Source: Gemmatimonadota bacterium
GTDB taxonomy: Bacteria; Gemmatimonadota; Gemmatimonadetes; Longimicrobiales; Gaopeijiaceae
Assembly (NCBI GenBank): GCA_021295835.1
Contig: JAGWBP010000015.1
Span: forward strand, 13,550 to 77,549
Direction: 5' to 3'
DNA length: 64,000 bases
How positions within the stretch are numbered: the stretch's first letter is position 1; the number at the start of each line of letters is the position of its first letter. The notes beneath the pieces were generated by a model. It was not told the DNA's origin. It worked only from the letters and a program-made list of their open reading frames with translations, and made no database searches. Positions 17,472 to 26,685 of this stretch are shown here, in pieces. Position numbers and translations under genes: made by a program.

Positions 17472-19298
17472 CTACCGCGCCTCTCCCGGGATGCCGTCGC
17501 TCAGGTGCACATAGGGCGTGATGGCCCCATCGATTCCCGCAGGCAGATTGCCGTCCCAGTCGCGCAGGAAGGCGCGAATCGTGCCACCCTCGCCATCGCG
17601 CACGATCGCCATGAAGTCCTCGCTGCCAGGAGTCAGCGCGTCTTCGCCGTCAGGGCCGGATAGCTCGATCCGCTCCAGAGCCCCGTCGCTCTCCGGGTCG
17701 TACGGGAGCGCAAAGAAGAAGGCCGCTCCCTCGCCGTCCACCACCTGCACCGGGGTGAAGTCGAAGGAGAAGCGCTCCTCGCCCTCGGGCCCAAGGCCCG
17801 TCAGGGTGTAGGGGCCACCTGCGGAAGGCTCGGTCGGGTGCATATCGATCAGGAAGGCGGGGTCGAGCTCGACACTCCCCTTGTAGGCGGTCCCCCATAG
17901 GAGCAGCGTCTGCTCCTTGGGAGGTAGCAGCGGGCGCTCCTGGGTGCCCTCCGACCGCACCCTGTAGTCCATGGCCCGCTCGAAGTGGTATTCGCTCACC
18001 CAATTCGAACCGCAGTAGCTCATGAAGTCGGTGTACGAGGGATCGATCAAGACATCCCTCCTGGGGTCCCATCCCCAATGCCCGATTTCGCCTCCGGAGT
18101 GGGGGTAGTTGGGGTCAGGTCCTCCGGCGCCTCCGCACGGCGCGTGGAAGAGGTTCATCGAGTGGCCGATCTCGTGGACGAAAGTCGAATTGCCGGCGAT
18201 CCCGACGCTCACATGGGGATACCCGATAGCGGCGGCCACGCCCCCCACGCAGCAGAATCCACGCGCGACTCCGTAGTAGTAGCCGACCTCGCCCTCGTCC
18301 CGCCAGAGCGCCCGGATCTGGTTGCGCCACTGTATCACGCCATTGAAACTCTCGTTGGCCGGAGCGTCGGAATGGAGTATATCGTGGCCGATCGCCTCCA
18401 TGTCCTCGATCGGCAGCCAAGCCCGGAGGGTCCGCATGTTCGAAGCGTCTTCGGACACTTCGTCCTGCCACATGCCGGGGAGATCGTTCGCGTCGTCGGA
18501 CTGCCAACTGAAGTGGGTGGGAACCAGCGTCTGGTAGTGGATCTTGAGTCCAACGACATCGAGCTCCATCCTGCCCGACTCGGGTATCCGCGTGACGCTC
18601 CCCTCCGCTGCCGGCACCCTGCCCTCCGGATCCATGTCGATGACCATCTCGACCCCCGGCTGCAGGACATGCCCCGGAATTATCGCATTGTACGAATCGT
18701 CGCGCCGACCTTGCTCCACATCGACGGGAAGCTCCTCCACCGGTGCCGCAATCGTCGTCGTGTAGACCTCCTCGCCATCCTGGTAGAAGGTCGCCCGGAC
18801 GCTCGGCTGAAAATAGCTCGGCCCGTTCCCCGTCAGGAAGACCCGGAGCAGGGCATCGCGGTCCGCCACCAGGGGGACCGAGCCATCGGGGTCCTGGTTG
18901 GACTGGTTCAGGTAGAAGGAGGGCACCGAAATCCGCAAGCGTTCCGGACTGATCCGCAGATGGACGCTCGCCGCCAGTTCGGCCACATAGGCCGCTAGAT
19001 CCAGCTTGCCGCCGTCGTTTGCCACCAGGAGGCCGTCGCCGGCCACCGTGATCGCTTCCTTGTAGCGCTCGTCCTCGATGTACCAGGTGACCGGCACCCA
19101 CGAGGGCTTCCCCACCTCCTCGCCGTTCTCGTCGTAGAAGAGCAGCCGGAGCCTCGCCGTGTCCCCTTCCGTGAGGATCGTGTCGTTCGGCGAGATTTCG
19201 AAGGAAACGGGAAGCTGAGCTGCCTTCGGGGCGAGATCGCAAGCAGCAAGAGCCGCGATGGCAGCTCCGGTCAGAGTTCCGAGGATACGTCCCATCAT
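17472..19298 (-). CDS. Secreted metzincin-type zinc metalloprotease (lipoprotein)
   Basis: 608 residues. The start is ATG at 19298, with a GGAAAGGA Shine-Dalgarno; the signal peptide ends in AALAAC, a lipobox. Residues ~50-140 look like a beta-rich Ig-type region. The catalytic zinc site is HEIGHSMNLFH (His375, Glu376, His379, His385), followed by a HAPCGGAGGPDPNYPHSGGE loop, and a Met-turn in DFMSYCGSNWVSEYHF. Spacing and Met-turn place it among metzincins, closest by memory to the M66-like group of secreted proteases. It would act at the cell surface. The next gene upstream (19543-20151) is also a lipoprotein on the same strand but is 244 bp away. Confidence 0.85.
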   Translation of the reverse strand: MMGRILGTLTGAAIAALAACDLAPKAAQLPVSFEISPNDTILTEGDTARLRLLFYDENGEEVGKPSWVPVTWYIEDERYKEAITVAGDGLLVANDGGKLDLAAYVAELAASVHLRISPERLRISVPSFYLNQSNQDPDGSVPLVADRDALLRVFLTGNGPSYFQPSVRATFYQDGEEVYTTTIAAPVEELPVDVEQGRRDDSYNAIIPGHVLQPGVEMVIDMDPEGRVPAAEGSVTRIPESGRMELDVVGLKIHYQTLVPTHFSWQSDDANDLPGMWQDEVSEDASNMRTLRAWLPIEDMEAIGHDILHSDAPANESFNGVIQWRNQIRALWRDEGEVGYYYGVARGFCCVGGVAAAIGYPHVSVGIAGNSTFVHEIGHSMNLFHAPCGGAGGPDPNYPHSGGEIGHWGWDPRRDVLIDPSYTDFMSYCGSNWVSEYHFERAMDYRVRSEGTQERPLLPPKEQTLLLWGTAYKGSVELDPAFLIDMHPTEPSAGGPYTLTGLGPEGEERFSFDFTPVQVVDGEGAAFFFALPYDPESDGALERIELSGPDGEDALTPGSEDFMAIVRDGEGGTIRAFLRDWDGNLPAGIDGAITPYVHLSDGIPGEAR

Positions 19299-19542
19299 GT
19301 CGGTATGTCCTTTCCGATGTCCCGTCCCCTGTCGTGCCCGCAGCCGGGGTGCTCGCATGCACGGCCCAGAGGGGGGGGCGCAGTGCGTGCCGCACCGCGC
19401 CAGTCCACTCCAAGTGTAAACCATGGAGCGCGGGTCGGGCAACCTCCACGGCCCGTGGAGAGACCCACCCGCGGCATCCTAGCGGCGCTGCATCCCTGCT
19501 GGACGCTTCGCTCGCATGTCCACAGTGAAACGTACACCGCCC

Positions 19543-20151
19543 CTACCCAGCCAGTTCCACCCCCATCAGCACGCACGCATAGTAGGCGCGCTGGATCGCG
19601 AGCTCGTACGACTCTGCGCCGATCGCGACCCGCGCCCACCACGCCAGCCGCCTGGCGCGGCTCACGCTGACCGGCTCCTCGGTGCCTACTCCGGGCTCGG
19701 GCGGCATGGCGGCGGCGGCCGCATCGACCAGCGAGAGCGCCACGCTCCTGGGCGACACCCGGCGGAGCTCGTCGGCCGCCCCGAGCGCCCCGTGCGCTGC
19801 GGCGCTCCAGTCGCCGATCGAGAGCGCCTGGGTGGCGCGGGCGAGCTCGAGCGCCGCCTCGCGGACCGCCGCCGAGAGCCTGCCCGGCAGCGTCGTCGAC
19901 AGCGCCTCCGCCTCGGCGATGGCGGAGCGGACGGATTGCACCAGCCCGTGGGCAGATGCGGAGTCGGCCGGGGTGCCGGGGGCGAGCTCCGCCTGGATAG
20001 GCAGGGGCTGCGACAGCTTCAGCGCAGGCACGAGTCCAGCCGCCACCACCCCCGACTCCACCTCGGTCGGGGTACTGCCGCACGCCGTGGCCGCGACTGC
20101 GGTCAGGAGGGCGACGGCCACCCTTCCGCGGGATTCTGGGTGCTTCCTCAT
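19543..20151 (-). CDS. Predicted lipoprotein, helical, unknown function
   Basis: 202 residues. A basic start followed by VAVALLTAVAATACG gives a clear lipobox. The mature part is Ala-rich and helical (SVRSAIAEAEALSTTLPG, REAALELARATQALSIGD, ARRLAWWARVAIGAESYELA), with an evenly spaced pattern that suggests a helical bundle. No catalytic motif is seen. It is divergent from the crotonase gene, sharing the 90-bp gap at 20152-20241. The 244 bp between this gene's end and the metalloprotease start show no coding sequence or convincing structure. Confidence 0.7.
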   Translation of the reverse strand: MRKHPESRGRVAVALLTAVAATACGSTPTEVESGVVAAGLVPALKLSQPLPIQAELAPGTPADSASAHGLVQSVRSAIAEAEALSTTLPGRLSAAVREAALELARATQALSIGDWSAAAHGALGAADELRRVSPRSVALSLVDAAAAAMPPEPGVGTEEPVSVSRARRLAWWARVAIGAESYELAIQRAYYACVLMGVELAG

Positions 20152-20241
20152 CTTGCAAATCTAACGCAGGGTCGCGTGTTATCTTTTGGGGTTCGGAAGG
20201 AACCCAGACCGCCATCTCACCCCCACAGGACCCACCCCTTC

Positions 20242-21045
20242 ATGACCGAGAAAACCCTCGTCCGCTACTCCGATGCCGGTGGCGGGGTCGCGGTCGTCAC
20301 CCTCGACGACCCACCCGCGAACACCTACACCCACGAGATGATGCGCGAGCTTGACGACGCGATCCTCAGGGCGCGCTTCGACGACGACGTCCATGTGATC
20401 GTGCTCACCGGCCAGGGCGGCAAGTTCTTCTCGGCGGGCGCCAACATCGGGATGCTCGCCAAGGTCACCACCGGCTTCAAGTACTGCTTCTGCCTCCACG
20501 CCAACGAGACGCTGAACCGCCTGGAGCAGACGCCGAAGCTGACGATCGCGGCGCTGAACGGCCACACGGTGGGCGGGGGCCTCGAGATCGCGATGGCGGC
20601 CGACCTGCGCATCGCGCGCGCCGGACGGAGCATGTGCGGCCTCCCGGAGGTCAACCTCGGCGTGCTTCCCGGGACCGGCGGCACCCAGCGCCTCGCGCGT
20701 CTGGTCGGCAAGTCGCGCTCGATCGAGATGATGACGACGGGGCGCACCTTCGGATTCGACGAGGCGAAGGAGCTCGGCATAGTCAACGACGTGTGGGAGA
20801 CCGACACCCTGGACGATTTCATGGAGAGGGTGGTCGAGTACGCCCGTGGCTTCTGTCCGCCGGGTCGCGCCTCCAAGGCGGTGGGGCTCATCAAGCGGTC
20901 GGTGCAGACCGGGGCCGAGATTCCATTCGAGACGGCTCTCGCCCTGGAGAGGGAGCTCCAGCAGCAGCTCTTCGCCAGCGACGACGCGCGCGAGGGGCTG
21001 AGCGCCTACATCGAGAAGCGCAAGCCCGAATTCTCGGGCAGTTGA
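20242..21045 (+). CDS. Enoyl-CoA hydratase/isomerase family protein
   Basis: 267 residues of the crotonase fold. The oxyanion-hole segments are GKFFSAGANIGML and AALNGHTVGGGLEIAMAADLRIA; the second active-site region is GLPEVNLGVLPGTGGTQRLARLVG, with Glu in LPEVNLG and a further acidic position behind it, as in hydratases. The probable reaction is hydration of a trans-2-enoyl-CoA. It is the first gene of a five-gene operon with aldehyde dehydrogenase, thiolase, 3-hydroxyacyl-CoA dehydrogenase and a second crotonase. ATG at 20242; the frame upstream overlaps the divergent promoter region and lacks family likeness. Substrate not determined. Confidence 0.9.
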   Translation: MTEKTLVRYSDAGGGVAVVTLDDPPANTYTHEMMRELDDAILRARFDDDVHVIVLTGQGGKFFSAGANIGMLAKVTTGFKYCFCLHANETLNRLEQTPKLTIAALNGHTVGGGLEIAMAADLRIARAGRSMCGLPEVNLGVLPGTGGTQRLARLVGKSRSIEMMTTGRTFGFDEAKELGIVNDVWETDTLDDFMERVVEYARGFCPPGRASKAVGLIKRSVQTGAEIPFETALALERELQQQLFASDDAREGLSAYIEKRKPEFSGS

Positions 21046-22511
21046 CGGAACCGCCGCGGGTTCAGCCCCCCACTCGCCTCTGGATAGGTGGCGAGTGGGC
21101 GGATGCCGACGACGGAGGGACCTTCCCCTCGGTGAACCCCGCCACCGAGGAGGTGATCGCCGAGGTCGCCGAGGCGGGCGAGCGCGACATCGACCGGGCG
21201 GTGCGGGCGGCTCGAGACGCGCTTCGGGACGACAGTTGGGGGCGCGCCAGCCCGCACAGGCGCTCCCTCCTCCTCTGGAGGCTCGCCGACCTGGTCGACG
21301 AACACGCCGACGAGCTAGCGCTGCTCGAGGTGCAGGACAACGGCAAGCCCTACTTCGAGGCCCGCCGGATCGACGTGCCGAGCGTCGCGCAGACCCTTCG
21401 CTACTACGCCGGGATGGCAGACAAGGTTCAGGGTGACACGATCGCGGTGCCCGGACCCTACCTCAACTACACGCTGCGCGAGCCGGTGGGGGTCGTGGGG
21501 GCGATCATCCCGTGGAACTTCCCCCTCTCGATGGCGTCCTGGAAGGCCGCGCCCGCGCTCGCCTGCGGGAACACGGTGGTGCTCAAGCCAGCCGAGCAGA
21601 CGCCGCTCACGGCGCTACGGCTGGGCGAGCTCGCCTCGGAGGCGGGCTTCCCGCCCGGCGTGCTCAACGTCGTGCCAGGCTACGGCGAACGGGCGGGCGC
21701 GGCGCTGGTGAGGCACCCCGGGGTGGATGCCATCTCCTTCACCGGCTCGACCGAGGTGGGTCGCACGATCATGCGCGAGGCGGCGGGCACGCTCAAGAAG
21801 GTCTCGCTCGAGCTCGGTGGCAAGTCGCCCAACATCGTCTTCGCCGACTCGGATCTGCGGGCGGCCGTCAGGGGCGCCTCGATGGGGATCTTCTACGGCA
21901 AGGGCGAGGTCTGCGCGGCGGGCAGCCGCATCCTCGTCGAGAGCTCGGTGCACGAAGAGGTGGTCGAAGGGCTGAAGGGGCTGGCGGCCAAGGCCACCGT
22001 GGGCGACCCGATGGCGCCGACCACCCGCCTGGGGGCGATCGTCAGCGAGGAGCAGCTCGACCGGGTGATGGGGTACATCGAGGCGGGCGTCGGCGATGGT
22101 GCGGAGCTGGTGGCGGGAGGCGAGCGCGTCCGGGTGAAGGGACGCGGCCACTTTGTCACGGCGACGGTCTTCTCCGGGGTGGAGCCCGAGATGCGGATCG
22201 CTCGCGAGGAGATCTTCGGGCCGGTGGCGGCGGTCACCCCCTTCGACGACATCGACGACGCGATCGCCAAGGCGAACGACTCTCTCTACGGGCTCGCCGC
22301 CGGGGTCTGGACGCGCGACATCGGCAAGGCGCACCGTCTCGCCTCCGAGATCGACGCCGGGACCGTCTGGGTGAACACCTACAACCAGTACGCGGCCGCG
22401 TCGCCCTTCGGCGGCTACAAGGAGAGCGGCTTCGGACGCGATCTGGGCTTCCAGTCGGCGCTCGAGAAGTACACTCAGCTCAAGAGCGTCTGGGTGGCAC
22501 TCGACCGGTAG
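21042..22511 (+). CDS. NAD(P)-dependent aldehyde dehydrogenase
   Basis: 489 residues, the normal ALDH-superfamily size. It reads RLWIGGEWADADDGGTF...NPATEEVIAEV at the N-terminus, then IIPWNFPLSMASWKAAPALA (cofactor entry), FTGSTEVGRTIM, LELGGKSPNIVFAD with the general-base Glu, and GEVCAAGSRILVE with the nucleophile Cys. It oxidises an aldehyde to the acid. The likely start is the TTG at 21042 that overlaps the crotonase stop (TTGA), an overlap style common in this window; no ATG gives a full N-terminus. Its place in a beta-oxidation-like operon suggests that it feeds an acid into CoA-dependent breakdown, but the substrate is unknown. Confidence 0.92.
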   Translation: MTEPPRVQPPTRLWIGGEWADADDGGTFPSVNPATEEVIAEVAEAGERDIDRAVRAARDALRDDSWGRASPHRRSLLLWRLADLVDEHADELALLEVQDNGKPYFEARRIDVPSVAQTLRYYAGMADKVQGDTIAVPGPYLNYTLREPVGVVGAIIPWNFPLSMASWKAAPALACGNTVVLKPAEQTPLTALRLGELASEAGFPPGVLNVVPGYGERAGAALVRHPGVDAISFTGSTEVGRTIMREAAGTLKKVSLELGGKSPNIVFADSDLRAAVRGASMGIFYGKGEVCAAGSRILVESSVHEEVVEGLKGLAAKATVGDPMAPTTRLGAIVSEEQLDRVMGYIEAGVGDGAELVAGGERVRVKGRGHFVTATVFSGVEPEMRIAREEIFGPVAAVTPFDDIDDAIAKANDSLYGLAAGVWTRDIGKAHRLASEIDAGTVWVNTYNQYAAASPFGGYKESGFGRDLGFQSALEKYTQLKSVWVALDR

Positions 22512-22521
22512 CCGGTAGCCC

Positions 22522-23718
22522 ATGAGCGAGGCCTGGATCGTCGATGCGGTGCGAACGCCCATCGGGCGCCACGGGGGGGCGCTCGCCTCCGTACGGCCCG
22601 ATGACCTGGCGGCGGTGGCGATCGGGGGCCTCCTCGAGCGCACCGGGTTCCCGGCGTCCGAACTCGACGACGTGATCCTCGGCTGCACCAACCAGGCCGG
22701 AGAGGACAACCGCAATGTGGCCCGGATGGCGCTCCTGCGGGCCGGACTCCCCACCGAAACCCCCGGCCAGACGGTGAACCGGCTCTGTGGGTCGGGGCTG
22801 CAGGCGGTGGCGGCGGCCTTTCATGCGATTCGCGCGGGCGAGGGCAGCGCCTTCGTCGCGGGCGGCGTCGAGTCGATGAGCCGCGCCCCCTACGCGATGC
22901 TGAAACCCGATCGCGGCTACGCGCGCGGCACCCCCGAGGTGGCGGACACGGTGCTCGGGTGGCGCTTCCCCAATCCGGAGCTGCCCGACCGGTGGACGAT
23001 CAGCCTGGGGAGCACGGCCGAGGTGGTGGCCCGCGAATTCGCAGTCGGCCGCGACGAGCAGGACGCCTTCGCCGCCGAGAGCCAACGCAGGGCGGGCGCC
23101 GCGATCGAGGCGGGACGCTTCGACGCCGAGATCGTGCCGGTCGAGGCCCCCCAGCGCCGGGGCGACCCGGTGAGGGTCGAGCACGACGAGCACCCGAGGC
23201 CAGGCACCACGGCCGCGTCACTCTCCAGGCTGCGCCCGGTCTTCGAGCAGGGCGGCACCGTCACGGCGGGCAACTCGTCGGGGATCAACGACGGCGCCTC
23301 GGCGCTCCTCGTCGTGGAGGCGCAGACGGCCCGTGCGCACGGCCTCGAGCCGATGGCGTCGATCCTCGCCACGGCGGTGGCCGGAGTCGAGCCCGACCGT
23401 ATGGGGCTCGGCCCGGTTCCGGCGACCCTGCGCTGCGTGAGGCGCCTCGGCCACGGGACCGGAGACTACGACCTGGTGGAGCTGAACGAGGCATTTGCGG
23501 CCCAGGCGATCCCGTGCATGCGCATGCTCGACCTCGATCCCGGGCGGGTGAATGTGAATGGCGGCGCGATCGCTCTGGGACACCCGGTCGGGTGCTCGGG
23601 AGCGCGGATCCTGACCACTCTTCTTCACGAGATGGCGCGGGGGGGGGGACGGCGGGGACTCGCGACGATGTGCATCGGCGTGGGCCAGGGGATCACCGTC
23701 GCGGTGGAGGGGTGCTGA
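22522..23718 (+). CDS. Acetyl-CoA C-acyltransferase (thiolase), 3-oxoadipyl-CoA thiolase-like
   Basis: 398 residues. It has the nucleophile Cys in NRLCGSGLQAV, the GGAIALGHPVGCSGARI stretch with the active-site His, and CIGVGQG with the second catalytic Cys. The segment GCTNQAGEDNRNVARMALL resembles the PcaF/PaaJ group of thiolases, which cleave 3-oxoadipyl-CoA in aromatic breakdown; a general degradative beta-ketothiolase is equally possible. The gene starts 10 bp after the aldehyde dehydrogenase and ends 1 bp before the 3-hydroxyacyl-CoA dehydrogenase, so it is inside the operon. Confidence 0.93.
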   Translation: MSEAWIVDAVRTPIGRHGGALASVRPDDLAAVAIGGLLERTGFPASELDDVILGCTNQAGEDNRNVARMALLRAGLPTETPGQTVNRLCGSGLQAVAAAFHAIRAGEGSAFVAGGVESMSRAPYAMLKPDRGYARGTPEVADTVLGWRFPNPELPDRWTISLGSTAEVVAREFAVGRDEQDAFAAESQRRAGAAIEAGRFDAEIVPVEAPQRRGDPVRVEHDEHPRPGTTAASLSRLRPVFEQGGTVTAGNSSGINDGASALLVVEAQTARAHGLEPMASILATAVAGVEPDRMGLGPVPATLRCVRRLGHGTGDYDLVELNEAFAAQAIPCMRMLDLDPGRVNVNGGAIALGHPVGCSGARILTTLLHEMARGGGRRGLATMCIGVGQGITVAVEGC

Positions 23719-23719
23719 C

Positions 23720-24592
23720 ATGACCGCCGACGGCGGGGCCAAGGTCGCGGTGATCGGTGCCGGGACGATGGGCCGGGGCATCGCGCAGGTGGCGGCGATG
23801 GCGGGCCACGAGGCGGTGCTCTCGGATGTGGACGAGGGTCAGCTCGAACGCGCAATGGCGGCGATCAGGGCCGCGCTCGACAAGGGCGTGAGCCTCGGCA
23901 AGGTCGAGGCGGCGGCCCGCGAGGCGGCGCTCACGCGGCTCTCCACGGCAACGGGTCTGCCGGATGCTGTGGAGGGGGCGCAACTGGTGGTGGAGGCCGT
24001 GCCCGAGTCGATGGCGCTCAAGCGGAGCGTATTGGCCGAGATCGAGGCCGCCGCACCTGAGGAGGCGATCCTGGCCACGAACACCTCGTCGCTCTCGGTC
24101 ACCGAGATGGGCGCGGATCTCCGTCGGCCCGGGCGCTTCCTGGGGCTCCACTTCTTCAATCCGGTGCACATCATGGCGCTGGTGGAGGTGGTGAGGGCGA
24201 AGGAGACCGAGGCGTCCACGGTGGAGCAGGCGCTGGCATTCGTCCACGGAGTTGGGAAGGAGCCGATCGTGGTCGCCGACTCCCCCGGCTTCGCCTCCTC
24301 CCGCCTGGGAATCGTGCTGGGCCTGGAGGCGATCCGGATGGTGGAGGCCGGAGTGGCTTCGGCGAAGGACATCGACAAGGCGATGGTGCTCGGCTACCGC
24401 CACCCGATGGGGCCGCTCCGCCTCACCGACCTGGTGGGGCTCGATGTGCGCCTCGGGATCGCGCACTACCTGCACGAGTCGCTCGACTCCGAGGCCTTCC
24501 GCCCCCCACGGCTCCTGGAGCGGATGGTCGACGAGGGCAGGCTCGGCAGGAAGTCGGGGGGCGGGTTTTACGAATGGGGCAACGAACGATGA
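23720..24592 (+). CDS. 3-hydroxyacyl-CoA dehydrogenase (3-hydroxybutyryl-CoA dehydrogenase type)
   Basis: 290 residues, the stand-alone form of the enzyme. The N-terminal Rossmann fold has VAVIGAGTMGRGIAQVAAMAG. The catalytic region reads LATNTSSLSVTEM and FLGLHFFNPVHIMALVEVV; the C-terminal domain has DSPGFASSRLGIVLGLEA and HPMGPLRLTDLVGLDV, typical of Hbd/PaaH. It oxidises a 3-hydroxyacyl-CoA to the 3-keto form with NAD+, supplying the thiolase encoded just before. Together with the two crotonases this gives a full hydratase-dehydrogenase-thiolase set. ATG at 23720. Confidence 0.95.
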   Translation: MTADGGAKVAVIGAGTMGRGIAQVAAMAGHEAVLSDVDEGQLERAMAAIRAALDKGVSLGKVEAAAREAALTRLSTATGLPDAVEGAQLVVEAVPESMALKRSVLAEIEAAAPEEAILATNTSSLSVTEMGADLRRPGRFLGLHFFNPVHIMALVEVVRAKETEASTVEQALAFVHGVGKEPIVVADSPGFASSRLGIVLGLEAIRMVEAGVASAKDIDKAMVLGYRHPMGPLRLTDLVGLDVRLGIAHYLHESLDSEAFRPPRLLERMVDEGRLGRKSGGGFYEWGNER

Positions 24593-24650
24593 TTCGTACG
24601 ACACGATGCGGATCGATCGGGCATTCGTCTTACGACGGGGCGATCGAACG

Positions 24651-25430
24651 GTGAATCGCAAGACGGTCCTCCTCTCGGTGGAGGACGGCATCGCGGAGGT
24701 CGCGATCAACCGCCCCGAGAAGCTGAACGCGCTGAACGAGGAGGTCAGGGACGAGCTTACCCGTGAATTCGACGAGCTCGCCGACCGCGAGGACGTCAGG
24801 GTCGCGATCCTCAGAGGCGAGGGAGAGAAGGCGTTCGTGGCGGGGGCGGATGTGAGCGAGTTCGCCGCCCGCACCCCCGTCGAGCAGCGCGAGGTGTACC
24901 GCCACCGCCGGGTCTACGACGCGCTCGCCGACTTTCCGAAGCCGACGATCTGTGCCATTCACGGTTTCTGCATCGGTGGGGGGAATGAGCTGGCACTTGC
25001 CTGCGACATCCGGGTGGCCGACTCCACCGCCCGCTTCGGCCAGTTCGAGATTCGCCTTGGGCTGATCCCGGGGGCGGGGGGAACGCAGCGGCTGGCACGG
25101 CTGGTGGGGCCTGGCCAGGCGCTCCGCATAGCCCTCTCGGGCGACCTGATCGACGCCGAGGAGGCACACCGGATCGGACTGGTCGAGGTGCTGACTCCAG
25201 AGGGCGAGCACATCGTGGCCGCCCGCTCGCTCGCGGCCCGGATGGCGCGGTGGAGTCCGGTGGCGCTAGCCCTCGTCAAGAAGGCCGTCGGGAAGGCATG
25301 CGAACTTCCGCTCTCCGATGGGCTCGCGGTCGAGATGGAGCTCTTCCTGGAGGCCTTTGCCTCCGAGGACGGCCGCGAGGGGGTGCGGGCCTTCGTGGAG
25401 AAGCGGCGGCCGGTCTTCGAGGGCCGTTAG
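24651..25430 (+). CDS. Enoyl-CoA hydratase/isomerase family protein
   Basis: 259 residues. EGEKAFVAGADVSEFAAR and AIHGFCIGGGNELALACDIRVA form the crotonase oxyanion hole; FGQFEIRLGLIPGAGGTQRLARLVG carries the active-site glutamate (in FEIRLG). A GTG at 24651 gives the usual start just ahead of VLLSVEDGIAEVAINRPEKLNAL; an ATG at 24606 would add 15 residues with no likeness. It is the last gene of the operon and lies 58 bp after the dehydrogenase. Two crotonases in one operon suggest different chain types or a hydratase/isomerase division of work. A hairpin follows the stop. Confidence 0.9.
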   Translation: MNRKTVLLSVEDGIAEVAINRPEKLNALNEEVRDELTREFDELADREDVRVAILRGEGEKAFVAGADVSEFAARTPVEQREVYRHRRVYDALADFPKPTICAIHGFCIGGGNELALACDIRVADSTARFGQFEIRLGLIPGAGGTQRLARLVGPGQALRIALSGDLIDAEEAHRIGLVEVLTPEGEHIVAARSLAARMARWSPVALALVKKAVGKACELPLSDGLAVEMELFLEAFASEDGREGVRAFVEKRRPVFEGR

Positions 25431-25450
25431 CGGAGGAGTCCCCTTCGCCG

Positions 25451-25470
25451 CTGGCCACCGCGCGGGCCAG
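25451..25470 (+). terminator. Hairpin after the beta-oxidation-like operon
   Basis: CTGGCC (25451-25456) pairs with GGCCAG (25465-25470) across an 8-base loop, 20 bases after the crotonase stop, followed by a pyrimidine-rich run. The stem is short but well placed for transcription termination. The 25471-25682 stretch beyond it has nothing else recognisable. Confidence 0.4.
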
Positions 25471-25682
25471 GGTCGCCTCTTCAACCGGCGACGCGGTTCG
25501 GTTGCAGCCCCTCCGCGCCGTGGAGCTGGAAGTTGCGTCGGTTCGCGGGATAGAGCCGGCGCCTCTTCGAGATCCGACGCGCCTTCGAGACGTTGCCGAG
25601 TTGCGCCCGGTGTGGCCGGTCGCTACGATTGGGGTGTGCGGTGGGGGATTGCCAATTGCGACCGCGAGACCTGGAGGCCCAG

Positions 25683-26327
25683 ATGGAGTGCCTGTCTTTC
25701 TTCTCTCGCTCCCCCGGCGGGGCCGGGGTCGTTCGCCAAGCTGCGTGGCCTCCAGCCGGGCGAAGATGGCTTCGTGGGCCACGGAGCGTGCTCTGTGCCG
25801 TGGTGGCGGTGGCGGCGGCTTTGGGGTGCGAGACGACCCGCCCCCCCGAGGTCCAGGACACCGCCATCGTCACTGCCGGGCACAGCTTCCAGTTAACAAG
25901 TGGGCCGCGGCCAGGGGCGTACAATGCGACGATTCCGCACAGCTTTACGAACCGAACCGGATCGAAGGTCTACATCGACGTTGGGTGCAACGGCGGTCGG
26001 CACATCGACTTCGAAATGGACGAGGACGGGAGCGGCGAGTGGGTCCGCTTCTACAGTCAGGATTACTGTCTCGTCGAGTTCCCTTTCACCGCGATCGAGC
26101 CGGGCGAGGTCTACCAGGGTACCCTACACGTCGAGGCCGGGGTTTGCACCCCTGGCCTGAGCTGCCTGACTCTGCCGGCCGCTTCCACCCGATTTAGGAT
26201 CGTGTGGTGGGTGTTTTCCTCAGTGGACAGAGACCAGTACGGGGATCCGATTCCGGGGGATCCGATTCCGTTGGAGGAGCGGGTCTCCAATCACTTCACC
26301 TTCGAGGTGGTGGAGGCATCCCACTGA
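25683..26327 (+). CDS. Predicted secreted lipoprotein, unknown function
   Basis: About 214 residues from the ATG at 25683; the real start is uncertain because the membrane-directing stretch SVLCAVVAVAAALGCETT, with lipobox ALGC, begins only some 30 residues later. The mature part has four to five cysteines (DVGCNGGR, QDYCLVEF, GVCTPGLSC), probably in disulfides, and a beta-rich pattern. Near the end a duplicated GDPIP motif is coded by a 15-bp tandem repeat at about 26241-26270. It resembles the other cysteine-containing secreted proteins of this window in style only. No function assigned. Confidence 0.6.
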   Translation: MECLSFFSRSPGGAGVVRQAAWPPAGRRWLRGPRSVLCAVVAVAAALGCETTRPPEVQDTAIVTAGHSFQLTSGPRPGAYNATIPHSFTNRTGSKVYIDVGCNGGRHIDFEMDEDGSGEWVRFYSQDYCLVEFPFTAIEPGEVYQGTLHVEAGVCTPGLSCLTLPAASTRFRIVWWVFSSVDRDQYGDPIPGDPIPLEERVSNHFTFEVVEASH

Positions 26328-26433
26328 CGGCGTGACTCGCCGCGAAGGGCCGGCCGCCGCAGGGGGCCCTGCTGGCAACCGGCCGACCGGCGGCGTACAA
26401 TCCGGTGCCCGCCTCGGTTTGCACCACTCCACC

Positions 26434-26685
26434 GTGAGCACCCCGCTCTTGCAGCTTCGCATCTGGCGCACACTCGCCTGGGCGTACCACATCCTCTTCG
26501 CCGCGGCCGTGACGTGGCCGCTTCAGACACTTGTCAACGATCCCACCCCCCTGGTGCTGGGCCTCCCCCGCCAGATGGCGTGGACTGCTGCCTGGGTCGT
26601 CGGCTCCCTGATCGTCCTCTGGCGCCTTGACGCAGCCCGAGCCCGCGAGCTGCGGCGCACCGAAAACGCGAGTGGCGACCGATGA
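26434..26685 (+). CDS. Small membrane protein, DUF3311-like partner of SSS symporter
   Basis: 83 residues with two membrane helices (LAWAYHILFAAAVTWPLQTLV and MAWTAAWVVGSLIVLWRLD). The GTG at 26434 is chosen since the first helix follows shortly after. It overlaps the symporter gene by 4 bases (ATGA). Small two-helix proteins of the DUF3311 kind are regularly encoded immediately before sodium:solute symporters and are thought to be accessory subunits. Assignment rests on size, topology and position. Confidence 0.72.
   Translation: MSTPLLQLRIWRTLAWAYHILFAAAVTWPLQTLVNDPTPLVLGLPRQMAWTAAWVVGSLIVLWRLDAARARELRRTENASGDR

Noticed and set aside
26241..26272. Tandem GATCCGATTCCG-type repeat considered as a binding site
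   Set aside because: It is inside a coding region and simply duplicates the GDPIP residues.
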